Assembly (NCBI GenBank): GCA_000469685.2
Contig: LS997562.1
Location: forward strand, 7,068,007-7,132,006
DNA length: 64,000 nucleotides
From: Haemonchus contortus
Taxonomy: Eukaryota > Nematoda > Chromadorea > Rhabditida > Trichostrongylidae
Direction of reading: 5' to 3'
Below the pieces are notes generated by a model that ran no database searches, was not told the origin of the DNA, and saw only the letters and a list, made by a program, of their open reading frames with translations. This document shows, piece after piece, positions 35,058 through 48,138 of the stretch (positions within the stretch are counted from its first letter, which is position 1; every line of letters begins with the position of its first letter). Made by a program: the position numbers and the translations under genes.

Positions 35058-35825
35058 CATGTCACAGGCACTGCCGTCAAATCACCGTGAAACACTTTTT
35101 CACTAATATTGGCATAATGGGAAGTCTGACCCGCAAGCGAATCTTTCCGCTTTGAGTGAAACATCATTCCGCGCATTGGAGGGGCCTCACAACGTTCATA
35201 GCCAACCCTCTTTCCAACATGTTAGTGAATGAACCCATAGGCGCATGCACTGACGGCTAGTTACACCCTGCTGCTTGTTCCACCATATTCAGTTGCTACA
35301 TTTGAGTTTTAATAGTCTAACCCTAGGGCTAGGTGAGGTTTCAACGACATTGTTTTTGGGGGACATTCGAACATGTTCCAGCCCAATTTCAAGAATAGGA
35401 TTGTAAAGAATAAATTGGTCAATTAGTGATTAAATACGCGGATTTTCACTGACACCAATCCTCCCTGCTACCAGTCCCACTATGTCTGAATGCCACTTTC
35501 GAGTTTTGTGGGCTAAGCAATCCCAAGGCACATTCGCAGCGATAACGTTTTTCGGAGACAAATTCAAAAAGGGGTTGTGAAGGAAAAGTGATGAATTCTT
35601 CCTGTGTTATGTGAAATAAATACTCAAAATTTGCTGACCGTATGCTCCTCCCTCCTGCACGATCTGCAATATCCCTTCCTTACCCTTAGGATTGTATTTC
35701 GGTCACTTTACAAAGCAGAATGCTCAGCTGAATCGAAGATGAGGATATCGAATGATTTGTAAATTGTTCATGCATATTTGTATTGATTTCTGTTTAATGT
35801 TCATAAAGTGTTCTTTTGGTTGAGT

Positions 35826-35893
35826 ATCTTAGAGACGAAGTTCGCTCAAAATATTGCTGATTTTCAAAATTTGAGCGGGCTTCGTCTCTGAGA
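35826..35893. repeat. stem-loop of about 25 bp arms
   Basis: ATCTTAGAGACGAAGTTCGC TCAAA on the left pairs with TTTGAGCGGGCTTCGTCTCT GAGAT on the right with three mismatches, around a 19-base AT-rich loop. No transposon termini were recognised. Confidence 0.7.
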
Positions 35894-35939
35894 TCGCGTT
35901 TGTATTTGTTATGATGTAATTTAAGTAACTACAGTACAG

Positions 35940-37900
35940 TTAAAAGTTGGAGAGAGTGGGAGTGAAAGTGTGCGTGCGATTAATTTCTATTCCTTTCTCT
36001 CATGCAGGGTCAAATGTGCAGTGTGGAGGTGCTCGATTGTAGAAGGAGAGTTGGGGCATCAGAGTTTGAGATGTTCTATCTTTTTGTTCCAATTAGTATT
36101 TCCACATAGGATGGGGTGGGTTACATGTTGCAAGAACAACTTGGGCATCATTGGTTGGAAGCTGTGGTGCATGGGAAAAAGTTTGGAATTAACCTGGGTT
36201 TTAGTCATTGTTCTTTGGGGAGAGAGTTGTATTTATTTTGAAGAATGATTATGGGAATAATCACTTCTAAAAGAATCAAGGGATGTTGGGCTTTGAGGTT
36301 TCAGTTTCATAACAGTAGAGGAAGCTGAGTAAAAATCGCTGTCGGTTAAGGTGGGGGGTTGAGTAGGGTAATAAGACAAAATGCATTGCCGGTTTGGTTT
36401 TATAAAGAACTACTCAGTGGGGGTGATCCGGGGAAGCCCAACACAGCACTGTCACGCTTGACCCTGCACTCAGGGAGGTTCGATTGAGAATTGAGGAATG
36501 GATCGTGAACTGTGTATGTGTGTGTGTGTGTGGAGGGCTTGGGTGAGCTATGTGGTGTAGGAAATCAATTTATACAAGAGGTAAGGTTTGTAGGGGACAA
36601 AGGCAGCCGTGATGATGAGATTATCTACAGGCATAGTTCACCCTGAGGTTGTGTGTAGTACGAAAAGGATAGTGCGTGCCTGCGCTGTGCGAAAGGATAA
36701 GCCATTTACTGAGCGGAGTTTACGGGGTTTCCTTTTCCCTTAAGGAAGTAGGTGGGGGTGCGGGGATGAGGGATCGGGTGTGGCAGCATGTTGCATGTAA
36801 AAATGGTCTTAAAGGGGTAAGGACAGGTTGTAAGAAAATGTTTGGTTAGGTTAAATTCAAAGTATTAGTGGGGATTATGTGTTACAGATTAATATTTGAC
36901 AAAGATCCAATTGGTGGAGAATCGTAAGGGAAACTTCGATATTAGGTTGAGTTCCGGGGAAGGGGTCGATCATGAAAGAAAGGCTGGTGTCTTTTGTGGA
37001 ACAAAGATCTGAATGGTTTTGCCTGACCTTTTTCATAGGGAGGGTTGGGAGTTGAAAGTTGCCAACGACGCCTGTAGACTCCAGCTCAGTCGTCCAGGTA
37101 AGATTGCGAGAATGAGAGGGTGATTGTAAAAGAGATAGAATAAGGTTGTGCTGCTGAGGTGGTCATGTGATGGGGAGTTCATTTTCGTCATTTGTCGAAT
37201 TTCGTAAAGGAGACTATCATTTGCTCCGCAGTCGGTCGAGAACTTTCCGAGAACTGAAAGAGCTAGCTGGAGGAGGGAATCGGTTTTCGGATGAACTCCT
37301 TATCTCCATGATTACCTCTTGCTTGTGAGTTGTACGTACCGAACAGAGTCTATGGGACCGTTATCGCCTGCAAAAAGGAACTAGGAAGGGAGGGGTGAAA
37401 GGACGGGTAAACTAGTATATTGTATAGAGAAGGGGCCTTGGAATGTCGCTGAGTAGTTTGGTGGTAGAAGTAATCTAATGTCATTGTAGTGTAGTAGGGA
37501 GCAGTAGTAATAAGAATTGTCATTTGAAGCAGGTTCAATGGTGGTGAATTTAAGAGGAATTTAAGATTATGGGAAGTTTCATATCTTGAAACGATAATTA
37601 GAAAAGAGTGTCACCACGGGAGAGGGGGTGGGGGCTGCTCAATTCTGAAAAAAAAAAAACGCTGAGGACTTTGTCGCAGTATTTGTTGCATTTTACTAAA
37701 AGGGAGTAGAGCATACCATCCGTAACGGTCCCCAGACTCTAGTTCTCAGTCTCGAGATTAGTGTGGGAGAGTGATAGAATTGTTATGGGAGACAGAGTGG
37801 GCCAGGTAATGAGGAGTTTATCGTCGTCATTGTCAAAGTAATGTCAAATGTCAAAAGAGAATGGAAGAGCGTATTTTGCTCCGCAACATGGTGAAATCCC
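35940..37900. other. G/T-rich, C-poor gene-free stretch
   Basis: On the + strand G greatly exceeds C over about 2 kb (runs such as GGATGGGGTGGG, TGTGTGTGTGTGTG at 36515-36530 and GGGAGAGGGGGTGGGGG near 37618). I see no gene. Frames such as 35970-36248 are short and rich in Trp/Gly/Cys, as expected from composition alone. Confidence 0.55.
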
Positions 37901-38154
37901 ATGGCCCCATGAACATTGAACTCCTCATCACCATGTTGCCCATGTCCGTGTTCTTGTGTGTGCGATAAGCGAGTGCGTGTCGAGTAGTCGAGTAGCGAGT
38001 TGAGTGCTGTCTAAGTGTCGTGTTGTGAAAAAGTGAATTCTTACTCTAAGTTGTTGTGTTGTGTTTAAACAATGTTGTGTAAAATTATGTTTATTTACAA
38101 TAAAATTTACAAGTACAAAAACACAAGTACAAAATACAATACAATACAATAACA

Positions 38155-40226
38155 AATGTTGTTCCCACCCTAAGTTTGCCCTACCCCTTCCCCCCACGCT
38201 CGCGCACGCGCGTTCTCTTCGGTTTCCTGCCGGCGGACTCGACCCAACGGCGTCCACAGGGGTCGACGAGTCTTGTCAGTGTGCCGGTAGCCTGCTTTCG
38301 AATTGCCTCTCTCTTCCAATGTGACCAAAGACGACTCATTGATGGAATACGCTCCGCCCACTGCGCCCCTGGAACAACGGCTCTGGCAGGGAGCACCCCG
38401 CATCGTCCAAAGTACAATCTGTCCGTAGAGAGCGGCCAAGTTGGGTTTCTTGCACCTGTCAAGATCGTGTGATCTACTCATTGTCGATTTCTACGGAGTC
38501 GCAAGACCACGAACATAATATCGATCTTTCGAACAACCGAGGAAGAGAATAGACAGGAACTGCCCCTTTTAGTGTTTGTGATGACGTTGACTGCCCGTTT
38601 AACCGATTTTATTGCAGTGGGAGAACGATCAGTTACTAGACATTGTGAAAAACTGGAAAATGCCCCCCCCCCCCCCTGCGAGCAACACGGAACCTTGAAA
38701 AAGGGTTTTTTCACTTGCCGAAGGTGCTCACAAACTTTCGACAGCGCCGTGGAGAGCAATTATCTGCTTGATTTCTGGAATTCTCGAGGGTTTGATCCTC
38801 TTTCACAGCTGAAGGCCAAACTACGGCACTTCTGAACAGTCGAACCAATAGAGATTACTCTAGACTTGAGCATCACGAAATCGCTTTCCAGTCGCCCAGA
38901 AACTATTTCATGTCACCGTCTTCATGACTTCGCAATGATTAATGTGCTCAATCTGAACCCAATTCGACCTCCCTGTGTCTGAATTCTCAAACGCTTTACC
39001 GAAGACGTCGAAACGTCACACAAACCTGATTTTAGCTGATGCCCGTGCTTCTCGGCAAACGAATTCTTCTAAGACTTCAGAGTAACTACAGAGAACTTCA
39101 AATGAATCGTAAGTTGCTTCATATCGATCTCCACCTCTTGGAGAATGCCATCTTTCATATCATTGACATTATGATTATCCAAAGAGTATTCCAACCGTAA
39201 ATATCTTCTCGATATCAATTTAGCTTCTTCAGTAAGCTGAGTTTTAAAGAAAATTTTCACTAACAATAGCCTTGCAAATTAGCAGACAGCAGAAAGCGCG
39301 CTAACATAGAGGAAGAAAATTTTGTTTCTATTTCTAGTAAACTTGATTCCAATGTTCCTGTCATGTTGCACCTACTCCAGAACCAAGAGCGAAGAAAGTT
39401 GCACCAAGGAAAGCGAGAGGTTAGATTTGGACCAGAGGATAGATTGAGAGAAGATTGAAGCTCAGTTGAAGTTATCCTGGGATGGGACAATAGGTACGCC
39501 CATACTGCACTATGAGGTGTTTGAAGGAAATTTATCAAAAGGCAGTGGTGACCCCCACAAAACAATGGCTGGCTCAACGATCCACCAACCGGGACTGCGC
39601 TAAACATCCCAACTAAGCTACATGTTTTCCATGCGCTTAGCCTTAACCTAGCCATGGTCAAAAGCTAATTTGCAATTCTACTAATTTTGTTGGAGATTCT
39701 AAAAAACCGAGGCAAAGCAAAAAAGGCTGCATTGTGTTTACAGTGATCGAGAAAACGGGCACAAGGGAAACAAAAGAATTTAGAGTAGCATAAAGCTGCG
39801 GCCTCTACAAAAAAATGTAGTGCTGCAAGATAGAAGATCAACTTCCCAAAAGCGGTAAGGTATTCATGAGAAGGATCACATCTAGGCCAAGGTCGCTGAG
39901 CACAAGGCATGTAAAGCCCAGGCTCAAGCAAAAGGGCAAAAAAGAACGCTTTCATTCGGGTTCAACCCTGGTTCGTTGATACAAGCATGGGAAATTACAA
40001 AGAAAAAAAAAGAAAAAGCACAGGAAATAGCATAGCAGGAAATTTACGAAAAGGGTTACGATTCTAAAGAGGTGCTACAGCCCTGGCTCGGTGGAAATCG
40101 ATCTTGAAAGCATATTTCGCAGTTTTGTAGGTAAATCAAAAGCAGAGCTTGCGTATTGCCTCTAATCTAGCTAAAGTTTCGCCCTAGGTGTCGGCACGAC
40201 GAAGAAGGCTATGCGCTCAGAACTAT
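38155..40226 (-). repeat. unclassified element, longest copy (blocks C-B-A), - orientation
   Basis: Read on the - strand: block C (40226-39243) matches 32594-33540. Block B (39250-39070) encodes a segment with FKTQLTEEAKLISRRYLRLE and DNHNVNDMKDGILQEVEI, matching 41925-42095. Block A (38850-38155) matches the 42600-43325 region in inverse orientation and ends at the shared GTTCCCACCCTAAGTTT (on +). Block A has its own conserved reading frame on +, with SLFQCDQRRLIDGI against SLFRCDQGRLMDGM in the other copy. Because reading frames are conserved between diverged copies, this looks like a coding mobile element or duplicated gene family. I do not recognise the proteins. A run of 14 C at 38664-38677 interrupts block A. 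Confidence 0.65.
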
Positions 40227-41859
40227 ATTTTATCAGAAGCCGGGATTTACAGTCTCTAATATCTTGTCGATTCTTGAGATGGTTGAAAAGTTGAAAATCC
40301 AACCCTTATTCGCGAGTGAGCCTTGTTTCTAGTAAGTAGTGTTTCTAGTAAGTCTAGTAAGTCGCCCGTGCAAATCGTAATCCAACTCGATATAGGTTCT
40401 ACTCGATACATCCTTTGACGTCCTTATGATGGAGACCTCCAAACTCACATGTTGTTGTCTTGTTGTCAAGTCACCAGCAGCATATGCTGTTTCGCAGGGT
40501 AAACGCCCTCTGAGATGACGCAGCATGCCACATTTGTGCTCTGACTGCTCGTTGTTCCAGTACCTTAGTGAGACGTATTCCAAGGACAACCAATTTTACG
40601 CAGTCTCGTATTGAGCGATTATCGATGATCACGAAACACTACCCACCTACAACGGATAGCTCACCCGCTTTGCAGAAAATTTCCTTCCTAGTCGTTACTC
40701 GTTCCTAGACCTAACTCAGGTCACCGACATGCATTAGAATTGCTACAGCAACGATCGAGAACAGTACCACGAGAGTTTATTCAGTCCACGAGACATGGTG
40801 TCGTCAGTCCTTCCGCTATTCTTGTCGCGTTTTGAGAAATTCAACTGATTTCCATATTTGATTAAACAACGTCTTTAGCTGCTCTGACGAGGATAACGTC
40901 AAGAAAGACTAGCATTCATGACTCACTTCACTTCATCATCATGATAACTATTTCCTCACATCTGAACATATGAACCAATTTAGACTGACTGTAGACTCAG
41001 AAACTCGCAGAAGAACCAGAATTATGGTATCACCAGCCCTCCTTCCGCTCTAATCGCATTCTGAGAAAATCCAGTTGATCTCCATATTTGTTAAGGTTTG
41101 ACGACGCTTTCAGATGCTTTGACGACAAAACCGGTACTGAGAAGTAGACGGCAGCAGCTATCTCCTTTGCATCACAAACTGTTCAAAAAGCACCTGCCAT
41201 CGACTGATCAATCTGATTGTTGCCACCATTCTATGATCCGAACTGCCGGAACGACTTGCTCACATCAAGAACCAAAACCAAGGAAACTATCATTGCGACA
41301 GCTTAGCCAGCCTATCTCAAGATACGAGCCAAATTAGGCAGACCGCGAGGTCTGCCACCCATCTATGCATCCTGTTGAGAGCTGATACTATGTTGTAGCC
41401 GGTCAACATCCGTTTTGACTGGGAGACGTTCTCAGCTGCTTTCCTTCGATCCATGATGGCCCGAAAATACCACGTATCGAGCAAGGGTCTTGATTATTTG
41501 TGAGCCGCTGCTTACGCCAAGGAGCTGATGACCAGGGGTCAATCACTTCATGCGACTTTATGATGACCGCAGGACCAGGGCGATCGGGAAGTCGAACGAA
41601 TCAAGACGGCAGCTCTTCAAAGAAGTGCGGATGGTAAGAATGGGGGCCTCCTGTCTTTTGAACGAAGTAGTTCAATAGACTTTAGTGGCTCGCGACGAGA
41701 ACTAATGGAAACGATACAGGCGTTCGTTCGAAGAAATCGATGACCATTTGGATGATGCGTGGTGATGAGCCAATTTGCCAGATCAACTTCACCATCTCAA
41801 CAACAGACAAGATAAAAGAAATCATTGCAAGGCTATGTCAGCAAAAATTTCACCGTTTA
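40227..41859. other. spacer between the two inverted element copies
   Basis: About 1.6 kb. A short triplication-like AGTAAGTAGTGTTTCTAGTA is present at 40331-40350. Open frames such as 41098-41337 (+) have no recognisable motif. Part may be diverged block C of the right-hand copy, but I could not align it. Confidence 0.35.
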
Positions 41860-43325
41860 ATTTGAAAGAATTGCGATTTGTCTTTAGATGCTGTATTAAT
41901 CATTATCAAACATTTCCAAAAACTCAGCTTACTGGAAAAGCGAAGTCGATATCAAAAAGGAATTAGTCAATGGATTACTCAATAAATAATCATAATGTCA
42001 ATGATATTCAATGATGACATTCCCCAAAGAAATGGAGACGACAACAAAGCAACTCACCATTCAATTGAACTTCCACGTAATCACTCCTGGAGTGCCGGAA
42101 GGATTCATTTGCCGAGAAGCAAAGGTTACAGCTGAAACCGGGTTGGCGTAGCGTCCCGAACACTTAAGCAAAGCATTCGAGAATTCAGACGCTGGGAAGC
42201 TTACTGGGACCAAATTGGCAGCATTAATCTTTGTGAAACATGAAGTAAGGCCCATGAAATAGCCCTGGACAACTAAAAAGTCTTTTCATAATGCTCAAGT
42301 CTGAATAACCTCCGTTGGCTCTTCTGCCCAGAAGCTACGTGGCTTAGCCTTCAACGGTAGAAAGGGACTCTTCAGAGAATCCAGAGTCGAGCAGACATTG
42401 CTCCCCCGGAGCTACCAAAGTTTGCGGCTAACCCGACGAGCAAAAAACTCCCATTTCAAGTAGTGCTGCTCGTATTATGGCAAAAGATTTCACAGAACAA
42501 CAGACCCTTATTTAAGATTTGCGTGGTGGAATACCCGAACCGCTTTTTACGCATTTGAAAATTGGGATAACAGTGATCTGCACAAAAAAGTTGTTGCAGT
42601 GAAGTGTCAAAATGCCCTCCCTCCTTTTTGAACTACCTACTTGAATGGAACCATCACCTTTTTTAGCGGGTGTTCCCTTCCCTATGACGATGTTCCCGTT
42701 TTTTTGTGCAGTGGACGGGTAAAAATTGAAACTGCAACATTGAGCCACAAGTTAAACCCAAAGAATAATTTCCAGCTTTTCACAATGTTCAGTGACAAAT
42801 CGTTCTCCCACAGACGCTCAAAATCCACCGGCGATCACAATAAAACCCACTGAACAATTATGCAAAAGATCTAGGTCTATAATCCCTATCTATTCTCTTC
42901 CTCAGTTGCTCGAAAGAACGACATTATGTTCGTAGTCATGCGACTCCGTAGAAACCGACATTAAGTAGCTCACATTATCTCGAAGACGCAAGATACCCAA
43001 CCTGGCCGCTCTTTACAGAGCCAGATTCCACTTATGGACGTCGCGAGATGATCCTTCCCGAAGCAGTTGCTCCAAGAGCGCAGCAGACGAAGCACATCCC
43101 ATCCATGAGCCGTCCTTGATCACACCGGAAGAGAGAAAGCAATTCTAACGCAAGCCACCGACACTCTGGCAAGACTCGTCGACCCCTGCGGACGCCGTTG
43201 AGTCGAGCCCGTCGGCAGAAAACATCTGCGCAGGGATTCATTGCGGAAGGGCTGAAATCTTTAGAAGGACATGCCTTCTATATGGTTAGGGAAAACTTAG
43301 GGTGGGAACATATGAGGTGACCGAT
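41860..43325 (+). repeat. unclassified element, third copy (blocks B-A), + orientation
   Basis: Block B on + reads KTQLTGKAKSISKR (41927-41966) and then NNHNVND. After a frameshift it continues with KQLTIQLNFHVITPGVPEGF near 42048-42107 and, past one in-frame stop, KLTGTKLAALIFVKHEVRPM up to about 42258. The coding signal therefore extends beyond what survives in the 39-kb copy. Block A (42600-43325) is the inverse of 38155-38850. The two copies lie head-to-head with the A ends outward. Stops and frameshifts mark this copy as dead. Confidence 0.6.
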
Positions 43326-44335
43326 GAATATGGACGCTCCAAAGATGATTTCTACGAACACGGAGCGGTCCCCCGACCTCAGCCTCCCTCCCCCTTGGTC
43401 GTCATTCCCGAGCCCGTATTCTTAATTACGCGAAATTTCACCGTAACCAACCAGAAAACCTAGAAATATTGCCACCTTTGAAAAAAGCGCTAGCAAACAT
43501 ATTACGAGCAAAACAAGAATGGTTATGAAGTATTGCTTATTGAAAAAGGCATGAAAGAAAGGGGACAGTATGATAAAATGCGATACTATACTAAACTTCA
43601 GTTGCAATTGGAAGCCAAAATCGCTTCATAATCAGTGGAGCAAAAATAACCAAAAACATTACGTCAATTTTGTTTAATAACCTGATACAGCAACCACATT
43701 TTTACGCACAATTCCTTTTGCTATTTGCAGCCAATCCAAAAAAATTACCCGATGAGTTAGTGGCCGCAGTTAAGAACAACGATTTGTAATTGAAAACGCC
43801 CCATCGAACACTAACCCACACGGATTGAAAAAACCATGGTATACAAAACATTCACTGAAAAGCAAAATGCCCGAGAATGAATGAAAACAGAAGGGTTTTT
43901 TTCTTTTCCCATCTTTTTTTTTCAATGAGGATTTTAGTCAAACTATGTAGCTGGCCCTATTAGCAGAAAACCACAAATTTTTCCATCAGCTTCTGATGCA
44001 AAAGACCATGGATTATCCAATTTCAGACTAATACAAAATTTGAGTAAAAAATTCTACTGAGAGAAAGCAGAACCATATTTTATTCGAGAATTCATCCTAA
44101 ATCCCCTTAATTTGTTTGCATACAAGTTTGTAATGAATAAAGCTTGCATGACAAAATACAGCCGCGCCTTTCTCGCAGTGCAACTGTGAGGTGGTTACGG
44201 TGGCTTTTCCGCGTAATTAGTCCTAGATTAAAGAATAGCTGTCAGGAATTATAAGCTTAGAGATAACTACGTAAAAAGCGTTAAAGGAATTACGCGCAGC
44301 GGGATCCTATAAGTAATAACAGCCAGAAAAGAAGC
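43326..44335. other. gene-free A/C-rich stretch
   Basis: No gene or repeat recognised. Strand composition shifts here to C over G on +, leading into the C-rich minisatellite. Confidence 0.4.
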
Positions 44336-44640
44336 CCTGCCCCCTCCCCCTGTAAGTACAACAGACCAAAGAGTAACAGCAAACCCCTCCCCTTGTAGGT
44401 ACTACCGAAGAAAAACCATAAGCCCCCTCGCCCCCCCCCCCCCCCCACCGGGTACTATCGATCTAAAAAGAGTAACCAAGTAACCATAAACCCCTCACCC
44501 ACTATGGGTACCAACCATTGAAAAAATAACCCTCACCCCTACTGTGGGTACTGTCAAGCAAAAATGTAACGATAACCCCTCCCCACCCTGTAGACACAAC
44601 CAGATGAAGTGGTAAAGAAGACCCTACCCCCACCACACGA
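44336..44640. repeat. C-rich minisatellite, about 40-65 bp unit
   Basis: Roughly six diverged tandem units, each made of an ACCCCTCCCC-like C run, a GTRGGTAC(Y) motif, a short A-rich spacer and AAGTAACCATA or a similar end. Examples start near 44338, 44381, 44421, 44489, 44531 and 44575. One unit contains a run of 17 C near 44431-44447. Units vary in length. Confidence 0.7.
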
Positions 44641-44872
44641 AAATTGACTAACGAAAATTATGAATGCCACCTCGGAGCGTCCAACCCAACCAGTCACCCC
44701 AGCACAAAAAAAAAACAAAAAAAAGTTGTCGCCCGGCGCTGGATCGCTGTCGTTTCGGACATCACCTGAAAATGAAAAGGAGTTATCATGGAGTCTTAAG
44801 CACATTGAAAAGTTAGGGAACATGCCTTCTCCGTAAGGCGATCCCTCGACGAAGTAGAAACCGCCGCCGTCA

Positions 44873-45121
<249 letters not shown>

Positions 45122-45688
45122 CTACTCGACTGAAACTGAGATTATCGTTTACGTACAAACTATCGTACTATATGGAAAGCACCGTCCAATGACCGGGAGA
45201 AGGAATTCCCACATTTTTTTCACCTCATACAACTATTTGCCCAATAGAATCTATCCCCTCAGCAATTAAATATAATCCAGCGCAAAAAATTTCCAAGGTC
45301 AGAAAGCGTGCGATGTCAACGGAGAGAATTTCATGGTAGAAATGTACCAGCAAAAGAAGAACTGTAATAGACAAATGAAAAGGAGTCAAATGGGACAAAA
45401 AAGGAAAACAAGATAAAAATAAAAATGATCGTAAGGCATTTCAAAAAGATATTGTGAAAAAGTTATAGAGATTTCAGAAGTAAAGTTACTGGAGGTACAA
45501 TAGATGGCCAGAAAAATTTCATTGAACGGTATGAGAAGTAGAAAAAGAATATGAAAATGACGGTATCGAAAGGAGATGTTGGATGAGGATAAGGTAAATA
45601 AGAGCAGATAAAAACCAAGATTATTTGAAATATTTTTTCTCGAGATCACTTTGTTCTCACTTCAATTGAAATAGGTAAAAAGGACCTA

Positions 45689-46274
<586 letters not shown>

Positions 46275-47795
46275 CTAAAAAGAACCCAATTAGAAACCAG
46301 TACCATAAAGTGCCCTGTAAGACAACAAACCTTCGATCCTTATCAAGACCGTGTAGGGCACGCTCCAGAGAGTCGGGTGCTGTACTCTGAAAAAAGGCCC
46401 ATAAAATCAAGCGAAATTTAGAAAATTCAATAGCTATCGTTCCTAGTGAGTTCAAAGTTAATAACCTGAAGGATCTCACCCCATGAATCCCTCCCTCCTT
46501 GCGCCCTCAGGTGTACTCTTGACGCTTTCATAAACAGCGAGGAGTTCTGGAAGGAATAAAAAAAGAATAACCGAAGAATGACTTCCTTCCCACTGACCCA
46601 CACGTTGAAAAACTCATATCTCAACTCGGTCATTCATCCTACTCACACTGCACAGATGACTGTGCCACCCGTCGGCACTCCGAAACAGTCTGTTTGCAGA
46701 TCGTCCCACAACCTTCTCGAGGACCGGAACGGCGAACAGGGGAGCAGGAACCGTCTTGCAAATCACATTCAATGGAAACATGGCGCTCCGACGACGCTAC
46801 CTGGAAATGTGGGCTCGGTTGGCATGAAATAGTTGGTGGCCAATCGTAGCAAGCCCCTGTGCACGTTTGTCTGACAATGCGTGCGTACTAAATCAGCAAA
46901 TGAGGAGAGCACTGGGACTTGCCAAAATTCGCCACCCATACGCTTTCTTCAAATGGAAAATTCATCAAAAAAAAAAGTCAGAGCTGCTTTCGCAACCCCT
47001 GCCGCTCGATTAAGAGAAATCTGATAGAACAGTGTTTCCAGAGCCATGGCTGGGTGTCCTTTCACGGGCGGTGTGGATTATGAAAGCAGCAGAAGAAAGT
47101 AAATAATGGCTCAGTCTAAGGTTCTCGTCTGCGTCGGAGCGCCATTCGCGTTTGCATCGTTTTGCCCTCTGGATCACAGGTCAGTCGAAGGTAGCTACTT
47201 GTATTACTCCGTTTCCATGTGGCACTGTCATCCAACTGATTGACTAGTGGTCAAAACCTGAAAAACGTTCTCTTGAGGCAGCGCTATTTCCGGGAAGAAA
47301 TCAATGAGAACTCAACCAAACAAGGAGAAATACTTACGATGGGTTTCAAACCCGTAGATGAACGATTACTTATGAATGTTTGCTATCCGGAATGCCTTGG
47401 GATCAGCCCGGGTCAAATCGGCCTTATACCATACACGCGTAGTGAGTTCAAAATATTTATTTTGTATGGCTTCCCTGGTTGAAAAAAGATCCCACCTCGA
47501 GCGTTTCCGGGAACAGCTTTACAGCGATCCTAGATAGCATCATAGATGAGGGAAGCCGCTGTATTACAAGAACCACACAATTTACTTGTGATCCTGGAAA
47601 AAAAGATATAGTTGACAGGCGGTGTACGTAGACGTCGCCATCACGACGCATCTTCTCAGTTGGAAAAAACCACGAAAAGGTATTACGCAGAGTTACTTGG
47701 GGGAACGTTTTGATGGAATCTCCACCGACACGACTGCTAAATTTGTATCCACCCTCGCTGACTTCAGCTTATTACTTCCACCTGATTTCTGCATT

Positions 47796-48138
47796 AGAAT
47801 TCTTGGTGAAAATGTAGTTGGGGGGTGCCAGCGCCCTCTTGTGCTCTGCGTCTCTGACACTGGCGGCAGAGTGCATAGAAATAACAGAGATGGATTCCTC
47901 CCCTTCTAAAAGTTAGGGGAAGAGCTCCGGGGTGGGAGAGATGATTATTTCGTGCAAAAAGGTGGGAAGGGGTAAGAATTGGACATCCAATTGGTTCACC
48001 CACCCCGGAGCTTCTTCCCTAACTTTTAAAAGGGGAGGAGCTCCGGAATGGGTGAGATGATTAGATAGTGTGAGAACTGACGAGACGCAGAGCACAAAAG
48101 GGCGCTGGCACCCCCCAACTACATTTTCACCGAATTCT
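47796..48138. repeat. 343-bp foldback element with nested repeats
   Basis: Long terminal inverted repeats run inward from both ends: AGAATTCTTGGTGAAAATGT on the left and, reverse-complemented from the right, AGAATTCGGTGAAAATGTAG. Both continue GTTGGGGGGTGCCAGCGCCC and CTCTGCGTCTC for about 60 bp. Inside, AGGGGAAGAGCTCCGGGGTG (47919) recurs directly as AGGGGAGGAGCTCCGGAATG (48032) and inverted at 47999-48027. No transposase is present. It fits a foldback or MITE-type element. Confidence 0.85.

Noticed and set aside
35940..43325. One large palindrome including the skewed flanks
   Set aside because: Only 38155-38850 with 42600-43325, and the B blocks, align as inverted copies. The G-rich and C-rich flanks beyond do not align by eye.
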